Under the pieces are notes generated by a model, which had not been told where the DNA came from, did not search any database, and worked only from the letters and a program-made list of their open reading frames with translations. 64,000 bases of DNA, taken from positions 62,001 through 126,000 of the forward strand of contig NZ_LGAK01000014.1 of NCBI RefSeq assembly GCF_001292705.1, written 5' to 3'. Positions 1 to 9,242 of the stretch are shown in pieces. Position 1 is the stretch's first letter, and every line of letters starts with the position of its first letter. This DNA is from Marinagarivorans algicola. Lineage in GTDB: Bacteria; Pseudomonadota; Gammaproteobacteria; Pseudomonadales; Cellvibrionaceae. The position numbers and the translations under genes are program-made.

Positions 1-524
1 TGATAATCAAACAGCACATCAGGAGCGGTCATATCTTTAGGGATATCAACCACCACAGGTCCCGGGCGACCACTGGCCGCCAAATAGTAGGCCTTTTTAA
101 TAATCGCTGGGATTTGTGCGGGATCTTTGACTAAATAGCTATGTTTAACAATCGGGCGCGAGATACCGACCATATCAGTTTCTTGAAAAGCATCCTCCCC
201 AATACGATCGCTTACCACCTGACCGGAAATTACCACCATAGGAATGGAGTCTAGGTAGGCCGTTGCAATGCCTGTAATGGCATTAGTTGCGCCTGGACCC
301 GAGGTCACTAAGCAAGTGCCTGTGCGGCCGGTAGAGCGCGAGTAAGCGTCCGCTGCGTGCGTTGCTGCTTGTTCATGACGCACTAAAACATGGTGCACGC
401 GATCTTGCCTAAAAATCGCATCGTAAATGTGTAGCGCTGCGCCGCCTGGGTAACCAAAAATGCACTCAACGCCTTCATCGGCCAAAGCGCGCAATAGCAT
501 ATCGCCACCAGATAGTTGTTCCAC
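1..524 (-). CDS. ilvI: Acetolactate synthase, large (catalytic) subunit, N-terminal part
   Basis: This is the first committed enzyme of branched-chain amino acid synthesis. It is ThDP-dependent and condenses pyruvate with pyruvate or 2-oxobutyrate in the cytoplasm. About 174 codons are visible; the C-terminal two thirds lie beyond the left edge. The reading frame gives the [13 protein letters not shown] pocket (about residues 24-36), RHEQAA (49-54) carrying the catalytic Glu51, and the [13 protein letters not shown] loop, all hallmarks of the AHAS N-terminal ThDP-binding domain. The start is a GTG at 524, chosen because an AGAGGAA ribosome-binding site lies just upstream and the family N-terminus ([11 protein letters not shown]) begins there. 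The small subunit (ilvH) would be expected further left and is not visible. The ilvI/ilvB isozyme distinction is inferred. Confidence 0.93.
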   Translation of the reverse strand, partial: MEQLSGGDMLLRALADEGVECIFGYPGGAALHIYDAIFRQDRVHHVLVRHEQAATHAADAYSRSTGRTGTCLVTSGPGATNAITGIATAYLDSIPMVVISGQVVSDRIGEDAFQETDMVGISRPIVKHSYLVKDPAQIPAIIKKAYYLAASGRPGPVVVDIPKDMTAPDVLFDY

Positions 525-1256
525 CTTGATATTCCTCTGTTGTCAGCATCGCCGTCCAAATTAGCAGCGCGCTGGTAATACGGTTAATCATCAAATAATA
601 TTCATCACTACATCTCTACAGTCTATTCAATAATAGACGCTTCGTTTGCGCAGTCATGGAAGAAGTCGCGCCAATACAAAGTCAGCATAGGCTTATAGCC
701 CACACTTACCCAGCGGAACCTAGGGGGTGGCAGGTTCCCGCACTTTAAATGGTTAGAACGCACCGTGAGCGCTCTGGGGTAAAACATACTGAGGTTGGCC
801 AGCTTTTACCTACCATCGGCGAATACAGCATTTTTACAGCTGCGCCCCTAAAGTTCAAGCACGACCCCCTCCCTTTTAGCAAGTAAATTCCAACATACGA
901 AAAAATGCCGCACAAGATTGCTAAAGCGTATAAGGAAAAATCAAGATTAAGCAATTTTATATCATTATGCGCCAATCTTTATCTGAATATGCCAACGTAT
1001 CACAGTGACGCATAGATAAATAATGTGCGCATAGGCCACCGATAACGTGCGCATAGACCAATCAGTGGCGCACCAACAAAATACTAAAGCGGCCGCTTAA
1101 CCTGCAATGACGCGTAAATTTTAGGCATAACTCAAATTACGCTCAAATTAAAAAAGCTTAATAGCGCTTAGGGACGTATTAGGACGCACACTGTATTTAC
1201 ACACTTAAACACATGCTTTAGGCTAGCCAATCCTAAAAACTGCGATACCGAAGACC
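525..1256. other. Intergenic region between ilvI and smpB
   Basis: This is 732 bases with no convincing gene. It is the divergent promoter region for ilvI (minus) and smpB (plus). It holds two inverted repeats, at 621-638 (GTCTATT, 4-nt loop) and 715-738 (GGAACCT, 10-nt loop). Neither has a following T-run on either strand. On the minus strand both would lie in the ilvI leader, so an attenuator or operator role is possible. I could not find an Ile/Val/Leu-rich leader peptide of the classic kind. A short array of GTGCGCATAG-type repeats is listed separately. Confidence 0.5.
1005..1057. repeat. Three spaced copies of a GTGNCGCATAG-like motif
   Basis: GTGACGCATAG at 1005, GTGCGCATAG at 1025 and GTGCGCATAG at 1047 are spaced 20-22 bp, about two helical turns. 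A weaker GTGGCGCACC follows at 1065. The spacing suggests same-face protein binding, but no regulator is known from the sequence. It lies about 200 bp upstream of smpB. Confidence 0.5.
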
Positions 1257-1745
1257 ATGGGCGCCAAAAAGAAAAAACAGCCAACCAATAACACCATTGC
1301 CACCAACCGCCGCGCAAGGCACGACTACTTCTTAGAAGACCGCATTGAAGCCGGTTTGTCACTTGTTGGCTGGGAAGTCAAAAGCTTACGCGAAGGCAAA
1401 GCGCAGCTCACCGATAGCTACGTGTATTTTCAAAATAACGAAGCGTGGTTAATGGGTGTTCAAATTCAGCCACTGGGTACAGCCTGCACTCATTATGTGA
1501 CAGATCCTGTGCGCTACCGCAAGCTATTGCTTAATCGCCGCGAAATTGACCGCCTGCAAGAAGCAGTTAACCAAAAAGGTTACACCGTAGTGGCCACCAA
1601 CCTGTACTGGAAGCAGCACATGGTAAAGTGTGGCATTGCGCTGGCCAAGGGTAAGCAACTGCACGACAAGCGCAATACCGAGAAAGAGCGTGACTGGAGC
1701 CAACAAAAGCAACGTGCCATGCGTGCACACAACCGCGAGTCTTAA
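1257..1745 (+). CDS. smpB: SsrA-binding protein SmpB
   Basis: SmpB binds tmRNA and brings it to stalled ribosomes for trans-translation. The 162-residue product has the usual length. It shows the family N-terminal beta-barrel sequence ([20 protein letters not shown], then [15 protein letters not shown]) and the basic, disordered C-terminal tail that enters the decoding centre ([19 protein letters not shown], about residues 140-157). The ssrA gene, often adjacent in gammaproteobacteria, is not seen in either flank. The stop is separated from the nadC start by only 2 bases, so the two genes are probably co-transcribed. Confidence 0.97.
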   Translation: MGAKKKKQPTNNTIATNRRARHDYFLEDRIEAGLSLVGWEVKSLREGKAQLTDSYVYFQNNEAWLMGVQIQPLGTACTHYVTDPVRYRKLLLNRREIDRLQEAVNQKGYTVVATNLYWKQHMVKCGIALAKGKQLHDKRNTEKERDWSQQKQRAMRAHNRES

Positions 1746-1747
1746 CC

Positions 1748-2626
1748 GTGAGTCAGCACTTTGTAGGCCTTACGGTTTCGCCCGAACAATTGCAAACCGC
1801 CATAAATCTTAACGCCCAAGCCGCGCTAGATGAGGATATTCAAAGCGGTGATATCACCGCCGAGCTCATCCCACAAGACACACGGATTACAGCGCGCGTG
1901 ATTACCCGCGAACAAACCACACTGTGTGGCAGCGCATGGGTCGATAAGGTCTATGCTTTATTGGCCGCGCAAAACCAAAGCCAAGCCAAAATCACGTGGC
2001 ACCTCAATGACGGCGATAGCGCCGCAGCTGGCAGTGCACTGTTTGATATTACCGGTCATGCCCGAACACTACTAACCGGCGAGCGCGCAGCATTGAATTT
2101 ACTGCAAACGCTGTGTGCTACAGCACACACCGCCAAGCGTTACGCCCAGCTTACCCAAGGCCATGCCATTACCTTACTCGATACCCGCAAAACCCTACCG
2201 GGCCTGCGCATTGCACAAAAGTATGCAGTGGCTGTGGGCGGCTGCCATAACCATCGCCTCGGCCTGTGGGATGCCTTTTTAATTAAAGAAAACCATATTG
2301 CCGCTTGCGGAGGCATTAGCCGTGCTATCGCTCAAGCTCGCACACTAAAACCTGGCAAGCCTGTACAGGTAGAAGTAGAAACCCAGCAAGAGCTCAGCGA
2401 AGCCTTAGCCGCCAAAGCCGATATTATTATGCTCGATAACTTTAGCCGCGAGGACACGCAAGTCATCTTAAATACACCAGCACCTGATAGTGTCTTTGAG
2501 GTATCAGGAAACGTTGAGCTTAATAACTTTACCCCCATGGCAAGCTGTCAGCCTTATCGCGTATCGGTAGGGGCGCTGACTAAGCATGTTAAAGCGGTTG
2601 ATCTGTCGTTCCGCGTGATTGCCTGA
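1748..2626 (+). CDS. nadC: Quinolinate (nicotinate-nucleotide) phosphoribosyltransferase, carboxylating
   Basis: This enzyme converts quinolinate and PRPP to nicotinate mononucleotide, CO2 and PPi in de novo NAD synthesis. The 292-residue length is typical. The substrate-binding TRKT motif falls at about 146-149 inside LLDTRKTLPGLR, followed by the conserved AVGGCHNHRLGL and IKENHI, and then the VEVE and IMLDNF barrel strands. Translation starts at a GTG at 1748, two bases after the smpB stop, which favours translational coupling. No other nad gene is visible nearby. Confidence 0.96.
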   Translation: MSQHFVGLTVSPEQLQTAINLNAQAALDEDIQSGDITAELIPQDTRITARVITREQTTLCGSAWVDKVYALLAAQNQSQAKITWHLNDGDSAAAGSALFDITGHARTLLTGERAALNLLQTLCATAHTAKRYAQLTQGHAITLLDTRKTLPGLRIAQKYAVAVGGCHNHRLGLWDAFLIKENHIAACGGISRAIAQARTLKPGKPVQVEVETQQELSEALAAKADIIMLDNFSREDTQVILNTPAPDSVFEVSGNVELNNFTPMASCQPYRVSVGALTKHVKAVDLSFRVIA

Positions 2627-2703
2627 CAGCAGGCATAACGCATCACCATTATGCGCTTGCCCCCTTGCTCATCCCATGCCTTTGTTTAAGCGCTAAGTAG
2701 CCC

Positions 2704-3705
2704 ATGCCATCACGTCATACCCTTGCACGCGACTTTTACCTAATACTACTGTATGCCATTATTGTATGGGCACTGATGGCCGTATTTGCGTGGGACAGTA
2801 TTTGGCAAGCCTTGCAGCAAAAAACCAACATTGTTGCCGCCGTGATGGGGTTGGGCTCTTTTGTGGCCGGAGCCACATGCCTCGGCGGCGGTGCCGTCGC
2901 CTTCCCAGCATTAACCAAAATGATGGGCATCGACCCTTTTACTGCTAAATCGTTTTCACTAGCGATACAATCAGCAGGCATGACTTCAGCATCGCTATTT
3001 ATTTTAACCGCCGTCAAACAGTTGCCCTGGCGCTTTATGGCATTGTACTTAAAAGGGAGCCTCGCAGGTTTGTTGGTTGCATTACTGTGGCTAGACCAGC
3101 AAATAGCCGCCAATGATATCCGTATTATTTTTACTCTATTTTGCTTAGGCTTTTTGATTGTATTTATTTTAGCCAATAGGCACGCGGTATTTGTGCGCAG
3201 TCATATTAATACTCACACTTACAAAAGCCAGAGTGTCATTATTACCTTTGGCCTAGTGGGTGGTTTAAGCTCTGGACTGATGGGCTCGGGGGCCGACTTA
3301 CTCGCCTTTTGCGCGCTGGCTATTTATTTTAGATTATCGATTCGCATTGCGACCCAGGTAAGCGTACTCATGATGACAGCCAATTCGCTGGTAGGCGTTG
3401 CCGTACAATTTTGGTGGCTCGATAACGCCCCAGCACTCACCGCCCAACTGTGGTATGCCGCCGTACCGGTCGTTATTATTGGCGCTCCCATCGGGGCACT
3501 CGTGTGTAAATATATATCACAAAGGTTATTGTTTGTTTTTGTGATTATACTAGTCACCATTGAGGTCATGACTACCCTATGGCTAATCCCGGTTGAGAAC
3601 AGCAAGATCAAGTACTACGCCATCGTTTTTATTTTTGCATTAAGCGGGTTATTTTTAAGCCACTGGTACCCGCATAAACATTTAGATCATCCCCAATCGT
3701 CATGA
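2704..3705 (+). CDS. TauE/SafE (TSUP) family membrane permease
   Basis: This 333-residue integral membrane protein has about eight to nine hydrophobic segments. The family's two repeated halves are recognisable, each with a glycine-rich signature: GATCLGGGAVAFPALT (about 56-71) and GGLSSGLMGSGADLL (about 187-201). Members export sulfite, sulfoacetate or other organosulfur anions, or act as uncharacterised carriers. The substrate here cannot be read from the sequence. It is followed at once by a small membrane-anchored thioredoxin-fold-like protein, and the pair may be co-transcribed. Confidence 0.85.
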   Translation: MPSRHTLARDFYLILLYAIIVWALMAVFAWDSIWQALQQKTNIVAAVMGLGSFVAGATCLGGGAVAFPALTKMMGIDPFTAKSFSLAIQSAGMTSASLFILTAVKQLPWRFMALYLKGSLAGLLVALLWLDQQIAANDIRIIFTLFCLGFLIVFILANRHAVFVRSHINTHTYKSQSVIITFGLVGGLSSGLMGSGADLLAFCALAIYFRLSIRIATQVSVLMMTANSLVGVAVQFWWLDNAPALTAQLWYAAVPVVIIGAPIGALVCKYISQRLLFVFVIILVTIEVMTTLWLIPVENSKIKYYAIVFIFALSGLFLSHWYPHKHLDHPQSS

Positions 3706-3766
3706 GTGGCACTATATTTTGCCAAACAATACTCACAATCAATACCCCCTAAAAGTAGGCTTAACT

Positions 3767-4201
3767 ATGACTGAGACACACACCAAAACCCCTGCCCAAA
3801 AAGCCCTAAAGCTGTTGCTGATTTTGGCAGGTATAGGCCTTGTGGTTGCCGCCCTGTTTGCTTTTGCCCCTAAGGGTTTTGACTTAGACTTGAAACAAGT
3901 GGGCCAGGGCAAGCCTGCGCTTGTTTTTATTTATGATGCCAATTTAGGAGTCAGCTCGCAGCAAGCCGCTATTATTAACCAAGTACGCGATGCCCTAGAT
4001 GCAAAAACAAAAAATAGCATGCACTTTTTAATGGCCAAAATAGGCCGACCTGATGCGAAAACTTTTATGGAAAAATACACGGTGCGTGCAGCTGATTTAG
4101 TTCTGCTTGATAAAAGCGGCAATGTTATTAAAGTTACGCGCAGCTTAGTCGACGCCAAGGGTGTTACGGCAATGATTAACGAGGTAGTGTTAACGAAGTA
4201 A
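3767..4201 (+). CDS. Membrane-anchored thioredoxin-fold-like protein lacking a CXXC site
   Basis: About 144 residues: a short basic N-terminus, one transmembrane segment (ALKLLLILAGIGLVVAALFAF, about 13-33) and a periplasmic domain. The pattern PALVFIYDANLG, then a helix, then ADLVLLDKSGNVI resembles the beta-alpha-beta core of thioredoxin-fold proteins. Where such proteins have CXXC after the first strand, this one has Leu-Gly-Val-Ser-Ser, and the whole protein has no cysteine, so it cannot be a thiol oxidoreductase. The ATG at 3767 is preferred over an upstream TTG at 3719. The assignment is a fold-level guess; the function is unknown. Confidence 0.6.
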   Translation: MTETHTKTPAQKALKLLLILAGIGLVVAALFAFAPKGFDLDLKQVGQGKPALVFIYDANLGVSSQQAAIINQVRDALDAKTKNSMHFLMAKIGRPDAKTFMEKYTVRAADLVLLDKSGNVIKVTRSLVDAKGVTAMINEVVLTK

Positions 4202-4324
4202 TAACTAGGAACGCGCTATAACTTTCAGTCATCACTGTGCACATAGCGCTAACGCTTCAATGCATGAACTAGGCTGTAAAACCTAGCTCAAAAACGCCGC
4301 TAAAATCCGTGTGTATGGGTACAG

Positions 4325-6877
4325 CTAATCGCGTGCTAAACGCAGCGCATTCAACACCACAATTAAAGAACTCGCCGACATACCAATAGCGGCCATCCAA
4401 GGCGGCACAAAACCTGCTGCCGCCAACGGTAACGCCACTAAATTGTAGCCTAACGCCCACGCTAAATTCTGTTTAATGATGCGTGTAACGCGCTGAGAAT
4501 GGGGTATTAAACTGACTAATTGGTTTAAGTCATTATTGAGTAAAATAGAGTCAGCCTGTAAACGCGCTAACTCACTTGCCTCGCCCATAGCACACGAGAC
4601 ATCGGCCGCGGCTAATACCGGAACATCATTAATCCCATCGCCTACCATAAACACTTTTCTGCCAGCCGCTTGTAACGACTGTACATACGCCAACTTATTC
4701 GCCGGCGTTTGCTCACTTAATGCTATTTTAATGCCGAGGCTGTGTTGTAGCTGCGTGACATTGGGCGCCCTATCACCACTTAACAGATGCACCTGTAGAC
4801 CTCTGTTTAGCAACTGCTGTACGGCACTTGCACTCGTATCGCGCACCTGATCTTTCAAACAAATCCAAGCGATTAACTGCGTGTTTTTAGCCAAAGCAAG
4901 CCATTGGCCAGGCCCTGGGTATGTCTGTGTAGTATGCTCACAAACAAAACTCAATCGACCTAAACGATAAGTATTGCCATCAATCACACCTTGCACACCT
5001 TGGGCAGTGATGTTTTTTGCGCAGATTACTGTGTACGGGGTGGCGATATGACGAAAGGCCTTGGCGATAGGATGACTACTAACTTGCTGTAAGGCCGCTG
5101 CAATTGCGAGCACATCGGCTTGCATTAAAGCGCCGCTAGGGCCGGCATCATCGAGTAGCTTAACTTCGGCAATGTGTAATTGCCCACATGTTAACGTCCC
5201 GGTTTTATCAAAAATAACATCCGTAATATGGCCAAATTGCTCCATCGCAACACCCGATGTCATTAACACCCCTTTTTTACGGACCGCGCTTAACGCGCTA
5301 GTCAGTGCAGTCGGTGTCGCAAGCGATAGTGCGCAAGGGCACGTTACTACTAATACCGACAGCGTAATCCAGAGCGCTTTGGCCGGCTCTTGGGTAAACC
5401 AAAAACCCGCCACACATATCGATACGATTAATACCGCTGCAACAAAATAACCCGCAATATAATCAGCAATAGCCACTTGCTTTGGCCGCTCGGCAGCCGC
5501 TTGGTCGACTAAGCGCTCAATATGCGCTAACCGCGTCTGCCGACCAATAGCCTCAACACTTACCCACAACCCTGACTCAATATTTTGACTGCCGGCAACC
5601 ACATAGCTACCTACAACTTTATGCTGTGGCTCGGCCTCACCCGTTAATAGGGCTTCATCAGCGCTGCTATGGCCTTGCTCAACACGGCCATCGCAAGGAA
5701 AGGTTTCGCCCGAGCCGATCCAAATATGATCGCCTTCTTTTAAACTTTTAACCGGCACTCTTTGCGGCTCGCAGGTATCGTTTTGCGCATAACCACTGTC
5801 TTTTTTAAGTGCGGTTAAAGGTACTAATTGCTGTAAATTACCGGTGCGTAAAAAATTATTAAACCGCACCCGCTGCTCTAAAAAGCGCCCCAGCAACAAA
5901 AAAAAGGTAAACATTGCAATCGAGTCAAAATACACATCGCCGGTTTGATTGACCGTGGCAATAGCACTGGCAACATAAGCGAGTATAAGCGCTAATGCGA
6001 CAGGGACATCCATAATAAGATGACGCATTTTTAAGGCGCGCCAAGCGGCTATAAAAAAGGGATAGCCACTATACAGCAACACCGGCGTTGCCATAATTAA
6101 GCTCGCCCAACGCAACAAGCTTTGTAAATGAGCTTCAATACCCTGAATAGTACCTGCATGCAAGGCAATGGCCACCATGCCTGCTTGCATCATACCTAAG
6201 CCAGCAACACCCAAACGCAAAATAGCTTTGCGCTGGCGCTGCTGCCAATCATTTTGATAGTTGCGGGCTGTATTGGGGTTAAGCTGAAAACCAATACGCG
6301 CAAATTCGGCAAAAATTTTACTCAGTTTAATATGCTTTGGGTCAAAGCGAATCACCCCTTGATGACTACCTGAGTTGACACTGACAGAAGCTACCCCAGT
6401 GAGCTTTTTTATATGCTGTTCAATCAGCCATACACAGGCAGTGCAGGTGATCCCCTCGACCGTAATAGCCGCCTGCAATAAAGCTGGTTGCTGTAAGTCG
6501 GTTACCACAAAATCTTCTTGGACTTCTAGCAAGTCGTAAGCTTCAAAGGCTGCACGCTGCACTTGAGTGGCCTCGGGCTTTACACCTTGCTGCTCACGAT
6601 ATTGATAATAATTTTGCAATCCACCATCAACAATCGCCATCGCAATTGCTTGGCAGCCGGCGCAACAAAAAGGCTGCTCTTGCCCATCAATAAGCGCCGA
6701 AAAACCCGCTACACTCGGTAGAGCACAGTGAAAGCACGGCGGTGTGCTTGCCGAAGAGCGCTCAGTGAATGTCACTGATGGGTGTCTTTGCGACCCTTGA
6801 GCGATTGACGGCTGAGCGCTAATAACAGATGACGCCGATACGTTGTTTAACACTTTTTTTGATGCGGTTATTGGCAT
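4325..6877 (-). CDS. ccoI: Cation-translocating P1B-type ATPase CcoI/FixI (copper delivery to cbb3 oxidase)
   Basis: CcoI exports Cu(I) for assembly of the CuB site of cbb3 oxidase. The 850-residue protein has an N-terminal cysteine-rich metal-binding region typical of the CcoI subgroup (CFHC at 48-51, CCAGC at 71-75) and an HMA-like GITCTAC (142-148). It has eight predicted membrane segments, including the CPC ion-binding motif (513-515). The phosphorylation motif DKTGTLT (557-563, Asp557) and hinge GDGIND (746-751) are present. Its ATG overlaps the ccoH stop by one base (TAATG), so translation is coupled. It is the last gene of the ccoGHI unit; no ccoS follows. Confidence 0.95.
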   Translation of the reverse strand: MPITASKKVLNNVSASSVISAQPSIAQGSQRHPSVTFTERSSASTPPCFHCALPSVAGFSALIDGQEQPFCCAGCQAIAMAIVDGGLQNYYQYREQQGVKPEATQVQRAAFEAYDLLEVQEDFVVTDLQQPALLQAAITVEGITCTACVWLIEQHIKKLTGVASVSVNSGSHQGVIRFDPKHIKLSKIFAEFARIGFQLNPNTARNYQNDWQQRQRKAILRLGVAGLGMMQAGMVAIALHAGTIQGIEAHLQSLLRWASLIMATPVLLYSGYPFFIAAWRALKMRHLIMDVPVALALILAYVASAIATVNQTGDVYFDSIAMFTFFLLLGRFLEQRVRFNNFLRTGNLQQLVPLTALKKDSGYAQNDTCEPQRVPVKSLKEGDHIWIGSGETFPCDGRVEQGHSSADEALLTGEAEPQHKVVGSYVVAGSQNIESGLWVSVEAIGRQTRLAHIERLVDQAAAERPKQVAIADYIAGYFVAAVLIVSICVAGFWFTQEPAKALWITLSVLVVTCPCALSLATPTALTSALSAVRKKGVLMTSGVAMEQFGHITDVIFDKTGTLTCGQLHIAEVKLLDDAGPSGALMQADVLAIAAALQQVSSHPIAKAFRHIATPYTVICAKNITAQGVQGVIDGNTYRLGRLSFVCEHTTQTYPGPGQWLALAKNTQLIAWICLKDQVRDTSASAVQQLLNRGLQVHLLSGDRAPNVTQLQHSLGIKIALSEQTPANKLAYVQSLQAAGRKVFMVGDGINDVPVLAAADVSCAMGEASELARLQADSILLNNDLNQLVSLIPHSQRVTRIIKQNLAWALGYNLVALPLAAAGFVPPWMAAIGMSASSLIVVLNALRLARD

Positions 6878-7476
6878 TAATGAGCAACAGCCTTTAATTC
6901 AACACGTGAGACACCGTCGGTGGCATCAGCCAAATTCACCTCGCCAGGAATACGCCATATATTTAACGAGGCTTTTTGCTCATAGGCCTTATGAATGCCC
7001 GCCGGCGCTGGTATCGCTTTTAGTGGCTGTGGCGCGAGCGCTTCTTCTAACGTGCCTTGCAATGCAAAATACCATCGACCCTTTTGCATTGATGTTAAAT
7101 CAGCTCTAAAGCGCTGTGTATCCACTTGCTTTAATGGCAAGCTAAAATCTAATGCAGCATCCGCCGGATGCGAAAAAGCAACCACTAGCTGTGTTCTTGA
7201 AATGGCTTGATTTGCATTAAACCACAGTTCACCCGTCTGCCAGTCAAACGTAATAACGCCACCGATTTTTAACTTCACGGCTAAGGCTTGCTCTTCAAAG
7301 CGGTGATTAATCATACGGCCTTCTTTGTAGTAATTATCTAAGACACGGTCGTCGGCGCCGTTAAAGGCCGTGGTAATCATAATAGGCACCGTCACAATCA
7401 AAGTTAGCATCGGCGAAACTAACAGCCAAAACCATACTTCTCGGTACCAAGGCTTTGCAATCTCTTCGGTGTGCAT
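6877..7476 (-). CDS. ccoH: FixH/CcoH family cbb3 oxidase assembly protein
   Basis: CcoH is a single-pass inner-membrane protein needed for stable assembly of cbb3 oxidase. About 199 residues: an N-terminal WYREVWFWLLVSPM segment leading into the membrane helix (about 12-35), then a periplasmic FixH domain with DNYYKEGRMINHRFEEQ. The start at 7476 is favoured over the ATG at 7488, because GAGGTG sits about 5 bases upstream of the inner ATG. The C-terminal part is longer than in minimal FixH proteins. It lies between ccoG and ccoI in the expected order. Confidence 0.88.
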   Translation of the reverse strand: MHTEEIAKPWYREVWFWLLVSPMLTLIVTVPIMITTAFNGADDRVLDNYYKEGRMINHRFEEQALAVKLKIGGVITFDWQTGELWFNANQAISRTQLVVAFSHPADAALDFSLPLKQVDTQRFRADLTSMQKGRWYFALQGTLEEALAPQPLKAIPAPAGIHKAYEQKASLNIWRIPGEVNLADATDGVSRVELKAVAH

Positions 7477-7515
7477 GGTGCACCTCATTTATCTCAAAAA
7501 AGTGTATAAGCGCTA

Positions 7516-8961
7516 TTATTTACGCGGCTTAGGGGCCATAAAAACGGTCTTTTCTTTGGCCGCTATTTCGGTATTATCTTGTGCAATAATATGAATCGTT
7601 AAGGCATGAGACTCCGAAGTAATGAATTTTTTAGGCACCGCAACGCGAATAGGCAGAGTAAACACCTCTCCTTCGGCAATAGGTACCGGCTTATAGTTTT
7701 TTAATTCAAACGGTAGCTCGCCATGAAGTTCTATACGGTAAATATGTGTTTTTCTATCCATATTATTAATTTTAATGGTATACACATTTTGCACCTCTTT
7801 GCCTTGCACGCGATACATACTCGCACTGCGATCGCGCAATACGTCAACGCCCAAAGGGCTGCGGTTATAAATGGTGTAAGCGAGTAAACCGATCATTACA
7901 ATAACAAGGGAAAAATAACCCACAAGCCTTGGGCGAATAAATTGAGTATGACCGTTTTCTAGCTGATCTTCTGAGGTAAAGCGAATTAACCCTTTGGGAT
8001 ATTCCATTTTTTCCATAATGGAATCGCATGCATCAACACACAAACCACAGTTAATACACTCGTATTGAGCGCCATCGCGAATATCAATATCGACCGGGCA
8101 TACTTGCACACACCACGAGCAATCCACACAATCACCTAAGCCTTTCGCCTTGTAATCTTCACTGGCTTTACGCGGCCCACGCGTCTCGCCACGCGCCTCA
8201 TCATACTGTACATACAGTGTGTCTTTATCGTACATTACCGCTTGAAAGCGTGCATAAGGGCACATGTATTTACACACTTGCTCACGTAGCCAGCCTGCAT
8301 TTAAATAAGTAAAAGCGGTAAATAAGAATGTCCAAAATATCGCCACCGCAGGTGTATGCCATTCAATACCACTTGCGCTGATTGATGGGAAGAAGCCCCC
8401 GAGCAAATCGCGAATAGGCATAAAATAGCCGATAAACGTAGCGCCAGTAATAAAAGCAATCAATAACCACAAGGCATGCTTGGCACCTTTGCGCATTAGC
8501 TTTTCGAGGTTCCAGGGCTGTTTATCGAGTTTTATACGCTTATTTCTGTCACCCTCGCATATATCTTCAACCCAAATATACATTAAGGTCCACACGGTTT
8601 GCGGGCAAGTAAACCCACACCACACACGCCCCACCGTCACGGTCACAGCAAACAGTAAAAAAGCGGCAATAATTAATGTCCAAGCCAGCAATATAAAGTC
8701 TTGCGGCCAAAAGGTCACAAATAGCACATGAAATTTATGCTCAGTTAAATCAAAGAGTACCGCCGGTCGATCATCAATCACCAGCCAAGGTAGCAATAAA
8801 AAACCCAGCAATAAAGGAATGCCTGTGTAACGCCTAAGGCGCTGAAAATACCCTTTTACTTTTCGGGTATACACCTTACTATCAGATTCATATAAGTTAA
8901 TGTAGCGAATGGGCTCTTCACCCTCACTGTGAGATTGCTCAGAAGACTGGGATTCGCTCAT
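7516..8961 (-). CDS. ccoG: Cytochrome c oxidase accessory protein CcoG (FixG/RdxA), ferredoxin-type
   Basis: CcoG is a membrane protein with two 4Fe-4S clusters that reduces Cu(II) to Cu(I) for cbb3 assembly. In the 481-residue product the clusters are bound by C278-x2-C281-x2-C284-x3-C288 and C302-x2-C305-x2-C308-x3-C312. Membrane segments precede them (including GRVWCGFTCPQTVW and the second conserved REQVCKYMCPYARFQ), and an Ig-like C-terminal domain ends the protein. The ATG at 8961 is chosen over an upstream in-frame start because AGGTG lies about 9 bases before it and the family N-terminus is acidic and short. It is first in a ccoG-ccoH-ccoI unit separated from ccoP by a strong terminator. 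Confidence 0.95.
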   Translation of the reverse strand: MSESQSSEQSHSEGEEPIRYINLYESDSKVYTRKVKGYFQRLRRYTGIPLLLGFLLLPWLVIDDRPAVLFDLTEHKFHVLFVTFWPQDFILLAWTLIIAAFLLFAVTVTVGRVWCGFTCPQTVWTLMYIWVEDICEGDRNKRIKLDKQPWNLEKLMRKGAKHALWLLIAFITGATFIGYFMPIRDLLGGFFPSISASGIEWHTPAVAIFWTFLFTAFTYLNAGWLREQVCKYMCPYARFQAVMYDKDTLYVQYDEARGETRGPRKASEDYKAKGLGDCVDCSWCVQVCPVDIDIRDGAQYECINCGLCVDACDSIMEKMEYPKGLIRFTSEDQLENGHTQFIRPRLVGYFSLVIVMIGLLAYTIYNRSPLGVDVLRDRSASMYRVQGKEVQNVYTIKINNMDRKTHIYRIELHGELPFELKNYKPVPIAEGEVFTLPIRVAVPKKFITSESHALTIHIIAQDNTEIAAKEKTVFMAPKPRK

Positions 8962-9195
8962 AAAAACACCTAGATACGAGAGGCACCGAATAAAAGGCGC
9001 GAGAGGGGCATATTTAATGTCACTATTCAGCCAAGCTGAAAAAATCACCTGATAGGGTGTGACGGATTATGTTCTGGACATTTAAATGCTGGGAGCGCTT
9101 ATATGGCGCCCATAAATGGCTTGAGCGGCCCAGACAATGATTCATCAGTATCCAATTTCGGCACCTCTGAATCGTTACGATTTAATGTAAATAAA

Positions 9196-9228
9196 CTAAA
9201 AAAAGCGCGCAATGCGCGCTTTTTTTAG
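9196..9228. terminator. Bidirectional rho-independent terminator between ccoP and ccoG
   Basis: A 15-bp perfect palindromic arm (core GCGCGC) with an AAT loop is flanked by A7 on one side and T7 on the other, so it can act on either strand. It ends the ccoNOQP transcript just after the ccoP stop. The ccoG unit therefore needs its own promoter in 8962-9195, where I see no clear FNR box. Confidence 0.9.
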
Positions 9229-9242
9229 CAACACCCGACGAT

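Noticed and set aside
525-640. Ilv-type leader peptide and attenuator upstream of ilvI
   Set aside because: A short frame from about 592 on the minus strand has a few Ile and Leu codons but overlaps the ilvI start and lacks a terminator; not convincing.
745-975. 76-codon minus-strand frame upstream of ilvI with one hydrophobic stretch
   Set aside because: It needs a TTG start, has no good ribosome site, and its C-terminal half is not protein-like; more likely chance in an AT-rich gap.
525-1256. tmRNA (ssrA) or 6S RNA next to smpB
   Set aside because: No tRNA-like 3' end, no tag-peptide frame and no 6S-like long stem were found on either strand.
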